NCBI RefSeq assembly: GCF_963667685.1
Contig: NZ_OY763930.1
Location: forward strand, 341,001-405,000
Length of the DNA stretch: 64,000 nucleotides
Reading direction: 5' to 3'
Origin: Maridesulfovibrio sp.
GTDB lineage: Bacteria; Desulfobacterota; Desulfovibrionia; Desulfovibrionales; Desulfovibrionaceae
Numbering within the stretch: the first letter of the stretch is position 1; each line of letters opens with the position of its first letter. Under the pieces are notes generated by a model. That model did not search any database. It worked only from the letters and a program-made list of their open reading frames with translations, and was not told the DNA's origin. A program made the position numbers and the translations under genes. Of the stretch, positions 25,130 through 33,901 are shown piece by piece.

Positions 25130-26596
25130 ATGCCTCGCAGAAACAAAGCTATCATCCAGCTCACAGCACTGATCCTGATCTTTTTCTTCAGTTTCTGGAT
25201 AACACCTCAGGCTACAGCAAATTCCCTATTTGGCAGCTTCACAGTTAAAGACGAAATTAAACTGGGTAAAGAATTTGACAGAATGGTCCGCAGCAGGTTG
25301 CCCATCATTCTTGACCCGCAGATTGACGGATACGTTAAGAAACTTGTCGCGAGGGTAGCCGAGCATATTCCGCCCCAGCCGTTTCCTATTAAGGCAACGG
25401 TAATCCGTAGTAACTCAATGAATGCTTTCGCTGTACCGGGCGGCTACGTTTACGTGTACACCGGGCTGATCCTGAACATGAAGCATGAATCAGAGCTTGC
25501 TGCTGTTATCGGTCACGAGCTTGCACACGTATCCCTGAGACACGTGGCCCGGCGCATGGAACAGATGCAACTGGTCAGCATCGCCAGCATGATCGGGACC
25601 TTGGCTGGTATGATGCTCGGAATGGCCGGGGGAGGTAGTAACATGAGCAACTTAGGCTCGGCCATTGCAATGGGATCAATGGGCGGAGCGCAGAGTGCCT
25701 ACCTCAATTATACGCAGGAAAACGAGCGTGAGGCTGACCATCTGGGCATGAACTACCTTGTCGCTGCTGGCTACAACCCCGAGAGCATGGTTGATGGTTT
25801 CAAAGTAATGAAACAGCGCCAGTGGCACATGAGTAACACCAATATTCCGACCTACCTCTCCACCCACCCCGGACTCGACGCCCGAATCGGATACCTACAG
25901 GAACGCCTTAAGCGCATGCCGCCGGAATATACTAAGCGCCGGGATGACGATGCTGATTTCCTCAAAGTTCAGACACTTATCAGGGCAAGACTGACCGCAA
26001 CTGATGTTGGACTTGCGTACTACCATGCTATCCCGGAAAACAAACGGACCTGTCTGGACCATTTAGGACTGGGCATCCTTTATTCCCGTACCAAGCAAAA
26101 TAAGAATGCAGCCAGTGAATTCAGCAAGGCCCGCGAGCTTTGCCCCGCTGAGACACTAATCCTCCGTGAAGAAGGGCGTTTTTATTTTACTATCGGCCAG
26201 ATGGACAAAGCATCTCCATTATTGCGTGAAGCATACCTGCGTGATCCTACCGATGTCATGGCTCTTTTTTTCATCGCCCGAATTGAAGGTGCTCGTAAAA
26301 ATTATAAACAGGCCATCCTGACTATGCGCCGTGTTGCGGAAATGGTTCCCCACGATCAGGAAATCCATTACCACCTTGGACGGATGCTTGGTGAATCTGG
26401 GCACTATTTTCAGGCCCATGCCCAGCTCGCCTACGCAGCTCTTTACGGTAACAACCCCAAACAGGCTCAATTTCATCTGCGCAAGGCTGAAGGACTGGCT
26501 AAAACCCAAAAGCAAAGGGAAGAACTTGAAAAGCTACAGCAGGCTATAGATCCCAGACCCCAAGATGAAAAAAATGACAAAAAACAGGATAAGTAA
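25130..26596 (+). CDS. Exported M48 family metallopeptidase with TPR region (BepA/YfgC-like)
   Basis: 488 residues with a signal peptide (positive MPRRNK, hydrophobic core, cleavage near ATA-NS). The zinc protease domain has GHELAHVSLRH (HEXXH) and the third ligand Glu in ENEREADHLGM. A Met/Gly-rich hydrophobic loop lies between them. The C-terminal 200 residues form TPRs (for example YYHAIPENKRTCLDHLGLG and the repeats after it). BepA-like enzymes survey outer-membrane protein assembly in the periplasm. The protein ends with a Lys/Asp-rich tail. It is monocistronic between rho and ribF. Confidence 0.88.
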   Translation: MPRRNKAIIQLTALILIFFFSFWITPQATANSLFGSFTVKDEIKLGKEFDRMVRSRLPIILDPQIDGYVKKLVARVAEHIPPQPFPIKATVIRSNSMNAFAVPGGYVYVYTGLILNMKHESELAAVIGHELAHVSLRHVARRMEQMQLVSIASMIGTLAGMMLGMAGGGSNMSNLGSAIAMGSMGGAQSAYLNYTQENEREADHLGMNYLVAAGYNPESMVDGFKVMKQRQWHMSNTNIPTYLSTHPGLDARIGYLQERLKRMPPEYTKRRDDDADFLKVQTLIRARLTATDVGLAYYHAIPENKRTCLDHLGLGILYSRTKQNKNAASEFSKARELCPAETLILREEGRFYFTIGQMDKASPLLREAYLRDPTDVMALFFIARIEGARKNYKQAILTMRRVAEMVPHDQEIHYHLGRMLGESGHYFQAHAQLAYAALYGNNPKQAQFHLRKAEGLAKTQKQREELEKLQQAIDPRPQDEKNDKKQDK

Positions 26597-26740
26597 TATC
26601 AGCAATTAAGTTCTGAAATTTAAAGATATTTATTAATAAAAACACTCATTATCCCCACTTTAGGCATCTTGAATGATATCTGGTTTTGATGTAGTGCTTC
26701 TCGTTTCGACAATCTTACGCCAATAAAAAGTGAAGCGAAC

Positions 26741-27724
26741 ATGATAATCGCAAAATCAATTGACCAAATAGTTAAGCCTCAGGAAGGCTCATGTGTAACA
26801 ATCGGCAACTTCGACGGAGTCCACAAGGGACACCAGAAACTGATCAACAGTACGTGCCGGAAAGCCAGGGCCAACGGCCTCGCCAGTGTAGTTGTAACTT
26901 TTGACCCTCACCCTCTGCGAGTGCTTGTAAACAGCAAGACCCCGCCCTTCATTACTCTCACATCCCAAAAGCTTGAATTGATAGCCCTGCACAAACCGGA
27001 CATCATTCTGGCCCTTAATTTTACCAGAGACATGGCAGCCCTTTCCCCTGAGGAATTCATTCAGCAGTACCTTATTGCTCCGCTTGGAATGAAAGAGATG
27101 GTCGTGGGCTATGACTACGCTTTGGGCAAAGGACGCAGTGGAAACTATAAAACCATTGTGGAACTAGGCCGCAAATATGATTACGGTGTGGAGCGTCTTG
27201 ATCCGGTCATTATTAATGACGCGGTAGTCAGCTCTTCGCGAATCCGCGACCTTGTCAGCGAAGGCAATGTATGGGATGTCCGCTCTTTGCTGGGACGTTT
27301 TTATCAGGTGCGCGGAGAAGTTGTGCATGGCATGGACCGTGGCGGCAAGCTGCTCGGATTTCCCACTGCCAACATAAAGCTTGAAGACGAACTTTTCCCC
27401 AAAAAAGGTGTTTACGCCATCCGGGTTGAAGTAGAAGGCAAGGTTCTGCCCGGTGTTGCCAACATCGGAAAGAACCCGACTTTCGGCAACGAAGCCCTTT
27501 CGGTTGAAGCACATATTCTCGATTTTTCCGAAAATATATACGGCAAAGATATCCGCGTTCATTTCATCCAGCGCATCCGCTCAGAAAAGAAATTCAACGG
27601 GCTTGATGAGCTGAAAGAACGTATCAGCATCGATATCGGACTTGCACGGGAAATTCTTTCTTACCCTGAATCACAGGTCCGCCCCGGACTGCATCTCAGT
27701 GAATCAGAACCGGGAGTTGAATAA
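26741..27724 (+). CDS. ribF: Bifunctional riboflavin kinase / FAD synthetase
   Basis: 327 residues making FMN and FAD from riboflavin and ATP. The N-terminal adenylyltransferase domain has TIGNFDGVHKGHQKLI and the later SSSRIRDLVSEG. The C-terminal flavokinase domain has GKLLGFPTANI, FPKKGVYA, GVANIGKNPTFG and VEAHILDF. Length is standard. Its stop overlaps the ATG of the ClC gene by one base (TAATG), so the two are translationally coupled. No FMN riboswitch is visible upstream. Confidence 0.96.
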   Translation: MIIAKSIDQIVKPQEGSCVTIGNFDGVHKGHQKLINSTCRKARANGLASVVVTFDPHPLRVLVNSKTPPFITLTSQKLELIALHKPDIILALNFTRDMAALSPEEFIQQYLIAPLGMKEMVVGYDYALGKGRSGNYKTIVELGRKYDYGVERLDPVIINDAVVSSSRIRDLVSEGNVWDVRSLLGRFYQVRGEVVHGMDRGGKLLGFPTANIKLEDELFPKKGVYAIRVEVEGKVLPGVANIGKNPTFGNEALSVEAHILDFSENIYGKDIRVHFIQRIRSEKKFNGLDELKERISIDIGLAREILSYPESQVRPGLHLSESEPGVE

Positions 27725-29541
27725 TGAGCCCTTTTCTTAATGTAAATATGTGGAAAGACCTGGTCCGTTCCTATCGCAATGTCAGCCACTTCCGCTGGCT
27801 GGTGCTGGGAATCCTGGTTGGTATTCTTTCTGGTATTATCGCCGTACTTTTTTTCGGTGCGGTAGAACTTGGAAAACATTTTTTCATGAGCCAACTGGCC
27901 GGACTATCCCTGCCAGCCCCGGAAGGTGAAGAACTTTTCCACGGGCACGCTGCGGAGCATCTACGCACGTGGACCATCCCCATCTGCCTGACCATAGTAG
28001 GTCTGGTCACAGGATGGCTGGTCAATAAATACATTCCCGAGACAGTTTCCGGTGGAACAGATGGAACAGATGCGACTATCAAATGTTTCCATCAGGGAGC
28101 GGGACGTATGCGTCCTCTCGTACCAATCATTAAAGGAATCAGCTCCATATTCACTATTTCTGCCGGGGGTAGTGCCGGGCGTGAAGGCCCAATTACCCAG
28201 ATGGGAGCCGGGATAGGTTCATGGCTGGCAGAGAAGCTGAAGCTTTCCACAAAGGAACGACGCATCCTGCTTCTTTCCGGCGCGGCCGGCGGCCTTGGCG
28301 CGATCTTCCGCGCCCCTCTTGGTGGCGCACTCACCGCCATTGAAGTAATATACCGAGAAGACTTCGAATCTGAGGCCATACTGCCTTCAGTCATATCCTC
28401 GGTTGTTTCATATTCACTTTTCACTCTTTTCTACGGAACAGATCCGATCTTTGGAATTCCCCGTTTCGTTTTCCACGATCCGCGCGAACTTATTTTTTAC
28501 GTTGCACTGGCCTTCGCCTGTACTTTGGCGGGCTGGATGTACATCCGTACCTTCCGCTTCATTAAATATTCTGTTTTCTATCAGATCAAAGACCGTCTGG
28601 GCCTTATGTGGGCCACCGGCATCGGCGGATTGATGATGGGCATAATGGGTATGTTTTTCCCGCAGGTACTCACAGGCGGGTACGGCTGGCTGGAAATGGC
28701 CATCATGGGAGAAATTCCGCTCATGATGATGATAGCGATCGTAATCGGAAAGACTGTTGCTACCTCAATGACCATCGGTTCCGGTATGTCCGGCGGTATG
28801 TTCGCTCCGGCCCTGTTTGTAGGTGGTATGTCCGGCGGTATCGTCGGCCAGATTGCCGGAAAATATTACCCGGACATCGTCACCCAGCCCGGTGGCTATG
28901 TACTGGTCGGCATGGCTGCATTCTTTGCCGGTGTTGCAAAAGCTCCCATCGGCCCGCTGATCATGGTCTGTGAACTGACTCAGGGTTACGGCCTGCTGGC
29001 GCCGCTCATGCTCGCCTCCGCGCTGTGCATCGTGCTTGGCCGTGGATTTTCACTCTACGAGCATCAAGTCGAAAGTAAATTTGATTCCCCTGCTCATATT
29101 GAAGACAAGACCATTAACATCCTCGAAGGGTTACACGTGGACACCCACTATAAACCGGGACGCGTAACAACCCTCGAAGAAGGAACCACGCTCAAGGCAC
29201 TGACTGACATCATTGCGAACACCAACGAGCTGTACTTCCCGGTCAAGAATGAAGAGGGAGTCATCACCGGAATCCTGACCATCCAAAATGTCAGGAATCA
29301 CCTGTTCAATCCGGACCTCTTCGACCTGATTCTCGCCAAGGATCTCGCAACTAAACCAGCTACCCTTAAAGAAGGCGACGATCTCTACACCGCCCTGCTC
29401 AAATTCGTTGACAGCGACTACGGACAGATTCCGGTTGTAAGCGAAGATGACCCGAACAGGATCATCGGTATCCTGAACAGGGAAAACGTATTCCGCGCTT
29501 ATGCAAAGGCAGTTAAGGAATTACGTGAAGCTGCGGAATAG
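27724..29541 (+). CDS. ClC-family chloride channel/exchanger with C-terminal CBS pair
   Basis: 605 residues with about ten to twelve hydrophobic segments and a C-terminal Bateman domain (two CBS motifs, about 460-595). The gating loop GSAGREGP retains the Glu of proton-coupled exchangers. GGMFAPALFVGG matches the third selectivity segment. The first selectivity motif, GSGIP, is replaced by a SGGTDGTDA stretch, as in a divergent branch of bacterial ClC proteins. It may be a fluoride, chloride or other anion transporter; CBS domains often sense adenine nucleotides. It is translationally coupled to ribF. Confidence 0.87.
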   Translation: MSPFLNVNMWKDLVRSYRNVSHFRWLVLGILVGILSGIIAVLFFGAVELGKHFFMSQLAGLSLPAPEGEELFHGHAAEHLRTWTIPICLTIVGLVTGWLVNKYIPETVSGGTDGTDATIKCFHQGAGRMRPLVPIIKGISSIFTISAGGSAGREGPITQMGAGIGSWLAEKLKLSTKERRILLLSGAAGGLGAIFRAPLGGALTAIEVIYREDFESEAILPSVISSVVSYSLFTLFYGTDPIFGIPRFVFHDPRELIFYVALAFACTLAGWMYIRTFRFIKYSVFYQIKDRLGLMWATGIGGLMMGIMGMFFPQVLTGGYGWLEMAIMGEIPLMMMIAIVIGKTVATSMTIGSGMSGGMFAPALFVGGMSGGIVGQIAGKYYPDIVTQPGGYVLVGMAAFFAGVAKAPIGPLIMVCELTQGYGLLAPLMLASALCIVLGRGFSLYEHQVESKFDSPAHIEDKTINILEGLHVDTHYKPGRVTTLEEGTTLKALTDIIANTNELYFPVKNEEGVITGILTIQNVRNHLFNPDLFDLILAKDLATKPATLKEGDDLYTALLKFVDSDYGQIPVVSEDDPNRIIGILNRENVFRAYAKAVKELREAAE

Positions 29542-29593
29542 TTTGTTGATGAGCTGCCGGTTTTAAGTAATCAGTAATCTACCTTAAGAATGC

Positions 29594-29637
29594 AAACTCC
29601 CTCTTCCGACTTTTAGTCTGAGGAGGGAGTTTTTTTG
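29594..29637 (+). terminator. Rho-independent terminator of ribF-ClC
   Basis: AAACTCCCTC pairs with GAGGGAGTTT, with a 17-base intervening segment that can itself pair (CAGACT/AGTCTG-like), followed by seven T residues. It begins 53 bases after the ClC stop. Confidence 0.85.
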
Positions 29638-29733
29638 TTAATATGGCTCTTTTGTTTAAGTCTGCTGCTGCCCATTGGTTTTCTAAAAACAAATCTCAAG
29701 CACAATGAAAATGTTATTTCAGCAAAAAATTAA

Positions 29734-30519
29734 CTAGACAATCTCATCTACATAAGTCCCCGGTGGCGGAACTGCCCCGGCAGCAGAGCTCCCACCTTGC
29801 ACGGTCTGGGCTGAATCGCTGGTAAGCTCGACCTTCTTTTCGCTTCCCGATGTGACAGAGCTCGCAGCTGAGACCGTACTAACCTGCTCAGCAGCCTGCA
29901 CACCGCCGGCAACGGTCTGCCCTTCTCCAAGCTCATCACCTTTTAAAACTTTATCGCCTCTTGTTTCAGTGGCTTCTTCGGCCTTTTCCGCAATTTCCTC
30001 CGTCAGCTGCTCGGGATCAGGTTCAGCATCAAGGACCTGCTTTGCTCCCTCTGGCATGAGCTTTTCTTCGATCTTCTCTTCAACTTTCTTGTCCTGCTCT
30101 TCTTCACGCTCCTTGCGGTCCTTTTCCAGCTTCTCTTCCATCTTTTCGCCGGTGTAGTTCTCGGCTTCTTCCTTAGCAGCTCTTTCCGCTTTCTGCCCTA
30201 CAAGCATCATGGCAGCATAACTGTCCCCAGAAATAGAAGATACTAAATCAGCTTCTGCCTTATAAATATCAACCACGTTCTGCATACGTGAACGAAATTG
30301 ATCGGCCACGGCATATGAAGTCATCAATCCGTTAATATAGCGAGACTCTTCACGGTTGGTTTTGACAAAGCTGTCTGCCATCATATTGCGCTGGGAATAA
30401 GAATGACCTTGCGGTTCCTGCGCAACAGCTTGCTGATGAGTTGAATTTTCCTCTTCAGCTTCTTTTTCCTTCATATTGAAAATATTGAATTTAAAACCTG
30501 AAGATTCATTAATTTTCAT
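29734..30519 (-). CDS. Hypothetical Glu/Lys-rich coiled-coil protein
   Basis: 261 residues, not recognised. Residues 1-115 are mixed polar helix (SRYINGLMTSYAVADQFRSR is the most conserved-looking stretch). About 112-165 is a dense charged coiled coil (EEKLEKDRKEREEEQDKKVEEK). The last 100 residues are low-complexity Glu/Ala/Ser/Gly, ending PPPGTYVDEIV. No signal peptide, membrane helix or Cys is seen. The ATG has AGGAG about 6 bases upstream. It stands alone, opposite to its neighbours. A scaffold, surface-appendage or secretion-partner role is possible, but the sequence does not decide. Confidence 0.7.
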   Translation of the reverse strand: MKINESSGFKFNIFNMKEKEAEEENSTHQQAVAQEPQGHSYSQRNMMADSFVKTNREESRYINGLMTSYAVADQFRSRMQNVVDIYKAEADLVSSISGDSYAAMMLVGQKAERAAKEEAENYTGEKMEEKLEKDRKEREEEQDKKVEEKIEEKLMPEGAKQVLDAEPDPEQLTEEIAEKAEEATETRGDKVLKGDELGEGQTVAGGVQAAEQVSTVSAASSVTSGSEKKVELTSDSAQTVQGGSSAAGAVPPPGTYVDEIV

Positions 30520-30814
30520 TACTTTCTCCTGATTATGCCAACCCAGCTATCTATTATTGCGGCACAGTTATTTTCGGCATAAATTCATATTTCTTTAGGT
30601 TCAATATGAAGTTTTATCTCCCCCCTTGCCATCGTCTCCACAGGTATTATGTTCTGGTAACTAAAAATTTCGCATGCCTAGCAAGCAGCATGTCCCTTAT
30701 TCGGGAGAATATAGGATTATAGCTTTTGCCTCCGGAGACGAAATCAGTTCGACATAAAGCGCGCAGCAAGACAAATCGCTACGCATCATATTGAATAGAA
30801 TCTAGGAGATGAAA

Positions 30815-31354
30815 ATGGAAATGAGAGGAACAACCATTCTGGCCGTCAAGGACGACAAAGGTACTGCCATGATCGGCGACGGTCAGGTAACACTGGGCCA
30901 GGCTGTGGTTATGAAACATTCCGCCGTCAAAGTCCGTACCCTTTACAATGATCAGGTTATCGCCGGATTCGCTGGTGCGACCGCTGATGCCTTCACTCTT
31001 TTTGAACGCTTTGAAAAAAAACTGAAAACCTACTCCGGCAACCTTGTTCGCTCCGCGGTTGAAATGGCTACCGACTGGCGCACAGATAAATTCCTGCGCA
31101 AACTGGAAGCTATGATTATGGTCGCCGATGCTGAGCATATCCTTATAATCAGCGGAAACGGAGATGTTATCGAACCCGATGATGGTGTCGCCGCAATCGG
31201 TTCCGGTGGTTCCTATGCGCTTTCCGCAGCCCGTGCGCTCATGCGTAATACAGAAATGCCGGCCGCTGACATCGCCCAGAAATCCATGGAAATCGCCAGC
31301 GAAATCTGCGTCTACACCAACGACAACTTCGTTATCAAAACCCTCGAAAAATAA
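30815..31354 (+). CDS. hslV: ATP-dependent protease subunit HslV
   Basis: A 179-residue proteasome-like peptidase. After a short propeptide, MEMRG, the mature chain begins TTILAVK with the catalytic N-terminal Thr. [14 protein letters not shown] is the conserved C-terminal-half motif. I prefer the ATG at 30815 because AGGAG lies 6 bases before it; the ATG at 30809 abuts the same AGGAG with no spacing. It acts in the cytoplasm as a double hexamer with HslU, encoded 17 bases downstream. I saw no CIRCE element in the roughly 290 bases upstream. Confidence 0.95.
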   Translation: MEMRGTTILAVKDDKGTAMIGDGQVTLGQAVVMKHSAVKVRTLYNDQVIAGFAGATADAFTLFERFEKKLKTYSGNLVRSAVEMATDWRTDKFLRKLEAMIMVADAEHILIISGNGDVIEPDDGVAAIGSGGSYALSAARALMRNTEMPAADIAQKSMEIASEICVYTNDNFVIKTLEK

Positions 31355-31371
31355 AAGCGCGAGTTATTAAA

Positions 31372-32745
31372 ATGAGCAATCTTACCCCAAGAGAAATCGT
31401 ATCCGAACTGGACAAATTCATTATCGGCCAATCTGATGCTAAAAGAATGGTTGCAATTGCCATGCGTAACCGTTGGCGCCGTCAGCAGCTACCGCCGGAA
31501 CTTCGCGATGAAATAGCACCCAAAAACATCATCATGATGGGCCCCACCGGGGTTGGTAAAACCGAGATCGCCCGCCGCCTTGCAAAGCTCGCCGGATGTC
31601 CTTTCTTTAAAGTTGAAGCAACTAAATTCACCGAAGTAGGCTATGTGGGCCGCGATGTAGAATCCATGGTCCGCGACCTGATGGAAATCGGCATCAATCT
31701 TGTTCGCAAGGAAGAAATGGAAAAGGTAAAAGTCAAAGCTGAAAAGCATGCCGAAGATGCCTTGCTGGACATCCTGCTGCCTTCTTCCAAGCCCAAGCAA
31801 AACGGCATGGGATTCTTCAATTCCTCTGAACAGCAGGAGCAGGAAGTAAAACCGGTAGCCGACCAGTCCTCCACGCGCGAAAAATTTCGCAAAATGTGGC
31901 GCGAAGGCAAGCTTGATGAACGAGAAGTGGAAATCCAGGTGACAGTTCAAGGTGGCGGTGTTGAAATCATGTCCATGCCCGGTATGGAAGATATGGGCAT
32001 GCAGGTCAACGACATGGTCAGCAAAATGTTTCCCGGCAAAAAGAAAACACGCAAGGTCAAAACACGTGAAGCTTATGAAATCCTCATCCAGCAGGAATCA
32101 GACAAGCTGATCGACATGGATAACGTTGCTGAACTGGCCCGTGAACGTGTAGAACAGGGCGGGATACTCTTTCTCGACGAGATTGACAAAATTGCCGGAA
32201 ATCAGGAAGGCGGCGGCTCCGCAAACGTATCCCGTGAAGGAGTTCAACGCGATCTTCTTCCTGTGGTGGAAGGATGCGTGGTTAATACCAAATACGGTAT
32301 GGTTAAAACTGACCACATCCTGTTTATTTCCGCAGGAGCATTCAGCTACGCCAAGCCCTCGGACCTGATTCCAGAGCTTCAGGGACGTTTTCCTCTGCGA
32401 GTTGAACTGACCTCACTCGATAAAGACGACTTCTACCGCATCCTCACAGAGCCACAGAACGCACTGACCGTTCAGTACAAGGCACTGCTTGAAACTGAAA
32501 ATCTGTCTATTGATTTCAGCCGCGAAGCCCTTGAGGAGGTTGCCTTTAACGCACAGAAATTCAATGAAGAGACAGAAAATATCGGTGCCAGAAGACTCTA
32601 CACCATTATGGAAAAGATCCTTTCTGATCTTTCTTTCGAAGCACCAGACCGATCCGGGGACTCCATTATTATTGATAAAGAATATGTTCAGGAACAACTA
32701 CAGGATGTAACAGAAGATAGAGACCTGTCACGTTATATACTCTAG
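31372..32745 (+). CDS. hslU: ATP-dependent protease ATPase subunit HslU
   Basis: A 457-residue AAA+ unfoldase that feeds HslV. Walker A is [17 protein letters not shown] and Walker B is [10 protein letters not shown]. The pore-loop GYVGRD region and arginine-finger segment [12 protein letters not shown] are present, and the C-terminus ends DLSRYIL for docking into HslV. The intermediate I-domain (about 110-240) is rich in charge. Length is normal. It is co-transcribed with hslV and followed by a terminator. Confidence 0.97.
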   Translation: MSNLTPREIVSELDKFIIGQSDAKRMVAIAMRNRWRRQQLPPELRDEIAPKNIIMMGPTGVGKTEIARRLAKLAGCPFFKVEATKFTEVGYVGRDVESMVRDLMEIGINLVRKEEMEKVKVKAEKHAEDALLDILLPSSKPKQNGMGFFNSSEQQEQEVKPVADQSSTREKFRKMWREGKLDEREVEIQVTVQGGGVEIMSMPGMEDMGMQVNDMVSKMFPGKKKTRKVKTREAYEILIQQESDKLIDMDNVAELARERVEQGGILFLDEIDKIAGNQEGGGSANVSREGVQRDLLPVVEGCVVNTKYGMVKTDHILFISAGAFSYAKPSDLIPELQGRFPLRVELTSLDKDDFYRILTEPQNALTVQYKALLETENLSIDFSREALEEVAFNAQKFNEETENIGARRLYTIMEKILSDLSFEAPDRSGDSIIIDKEYVQEQLQDVTEDRDLSRYIL

Positions 32746-32774
32746 ACCACACTGAACAATATAGATATTCAATA

Positions 32775-32813
32775 AAGAAGCCGGGCCATTACATTAATAC
32801 CCGGCTTCTTTTG
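32775..32813 (+). terminator. Rho-independent terminator of hslVU
   Basis: AAGAAGCCGGG (32775-32785) pairs with CCCGGCTTCTT (32800-32810) around a 14-base loop and runs into TTTT. Confidence 0.88.
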
Positions 32814-32916
32814 CTATATTTTAAAATTGAGCATCATAAACATCTGTGCTATATATACCAGCAACGAAGAATATCATAAGTTAATAATCTTTTTCCATAT
32901 AAAAGCAGCATATAAG

Positions 32917-33663
32917 ATGAGCACAGAGCTAACTCCCATGCCTAAGATTAAAGGCACTTTTTCCACCAAACTGGTGCAGGAAATCGGAACCGGGACAACG
33001 AAAAGAAAAGTTATCCAGTCATTCCTGTACTTTGCTGAAGAAAAAGACAATGGAGAGATAGGCTTACGGGTCCTCAATGAAAATGATGTTCCAGCCGGTG
33101 AAGAACAAATAATAAGCAAAGAAGAGCTGCTGGAATCTTTCACCCCCGAAGTGGAACTTTATATTTCCACTGTATTTCCCGCCATCCAGCACTTGAACAA
33201 AACTCTCGCCAAGGCGGACCGTGAAAGACAGCACGGCAATACTTTCACAGCTGAAATGGAGTACGGTAAGGCTCTTAAGATAGATGAAGACAACATCCGC
33301 GCCAACTTCGGAATAGGGCTCTGCTATCTTGACCGTAATGAAGCGGAAAAAGCTACAGACGTTTTCAAGAGGCTTATTGATCTGGATGCAGCATTTGGAA
33401 AGCAACACAAACATCTTTTCAATGATTTCGGCATCTCGCTGCGCAAAAATGAGATGTTTGATGAAGCTATAAGATTTTATACCAGAGCGCTCGGTTTGAC
33501 CGACAATGATGAGAACATATACTTCAATATTGCCCGGTGCCTGTATGATAAAGGCCAAAAAAAAGAATCCCTGGAATACGCTGAGAAGTGCCTTGCCATC
33601 AATCCGCAATCTAAACCGGCTTTAAAACTGAAAAAATTCCTTAACACCAAGAAAGGTGTTTGA
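32917..33663 (+). CDS. TPR-repeat protein
   Basis: 248 residues from the ATG at 32917. The N-terminal 100 residues (KIKGTFSTKLVQEIGTGTTKRKVIQSFLYFAEE) look like a small beta domain followed by acidic helix. The rest contains about four TPR units (A-E-M-E-Y-G-K-A-L-K-I-D, A-T-D-V-F-K-R-L-I-D-L, A-I-R-F-Y-T-R-A-L-G-L, S-L-E-Y-A-E-K-C-L-A-I-N-P). A TTG-initiated frame would extend to 32827, but the added residues are hydrophobic and unlike a soluble start. No partner is recognisable. It lies between hslU and flgE, each with its own terminator. Confidence 0.75.
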   Translation: MSTELTPMPKIKGTFSTKLVQEIGTGTTKRKVIQSFLYFAEEKDNGEIGLRVLNENDVPAGEEQIISKEELLESFTPEVELYISTVFPAIQHLNKTLAKADRERQHGNTFTAEMEYGKALKIDEDNIRANFGIGLCYLDRNEAEKATDVFKRLIDLDAAFGKQHKHLFNDFGISLRKNEMFDEAIRFYTRALGLTDNDENIYFNIARCLYDKGQKKESLEYAEKCLAINPQSKPALKLKKFLNTKKGV

Positions 33664-33699
33664 TTCACAAATTTCCACTCTGTCCGAACAGAACCGGAT

Positions 33700-33737
33700 A
33701 AAATCCTTCTTAATCTTTATTAAGAAGGATTTTTTTT
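33700..33737 (+). terminator. Rho-independent terminator of the TPR gene
   Basis: A 14-bp stem, AAAATCCTTCTTAA/TTAAGAAGGATTTT, with a 6-base loop is followed by further T residues. Confidence 0.92.
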
Positions 33738-33792
33738 CCTCCTATGCCTCAAAAAAACTTCCAACCTCCTGAGATAACTAAATACAAACTTT

Positions 33793-33810
33793 AGGCACGC
33801 ACCTTGCTTA
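33793..33810 (+). promoter_or_regulatory. Sigma-54 promoter of flgE
   Basis: TAGGCACGCACCTTGCTT has GG (-24) and GC (-12) separated by exactly ten bases and closely follows the TGGCACG-N4-TTGCW consensus. It lies about 90 bases before flgE. Sigma-54 control of hook genes is common in Desulfovibrio and other polarly flagellated bacteria. The activator site was not located. Confidence 0.8.
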
Positions 33811-33901
33811 GATATCCGTAACCGGATTTTTATTCCGGTTCATGGTTTAAACAGGTGTCGGCGGAGTCAGCGTAAAAGCCACACCTTTCAAGGAGTTTCT
33901 C

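Noticed and set aside
26597-26740. FMN riboswitch before ribF
   Set aside because: The conserved AGGGTGA and related FMN-box segments are not present.
30690-30740. GCCTCCGGAG segment before hslV as another copy of the intergenic repeat
   Set aside because: Only the short palindrome matches; the following blocks do not, so it is likely coincidence.
30520-30814. Heat-shock element (CIRCE or sigma-32 site) upstream of hslV
   Set aside because: No TTAGCACTC-N9-GAGTGCTAA and no CTTGAA/CCCCAT pair with correct spacing was found.
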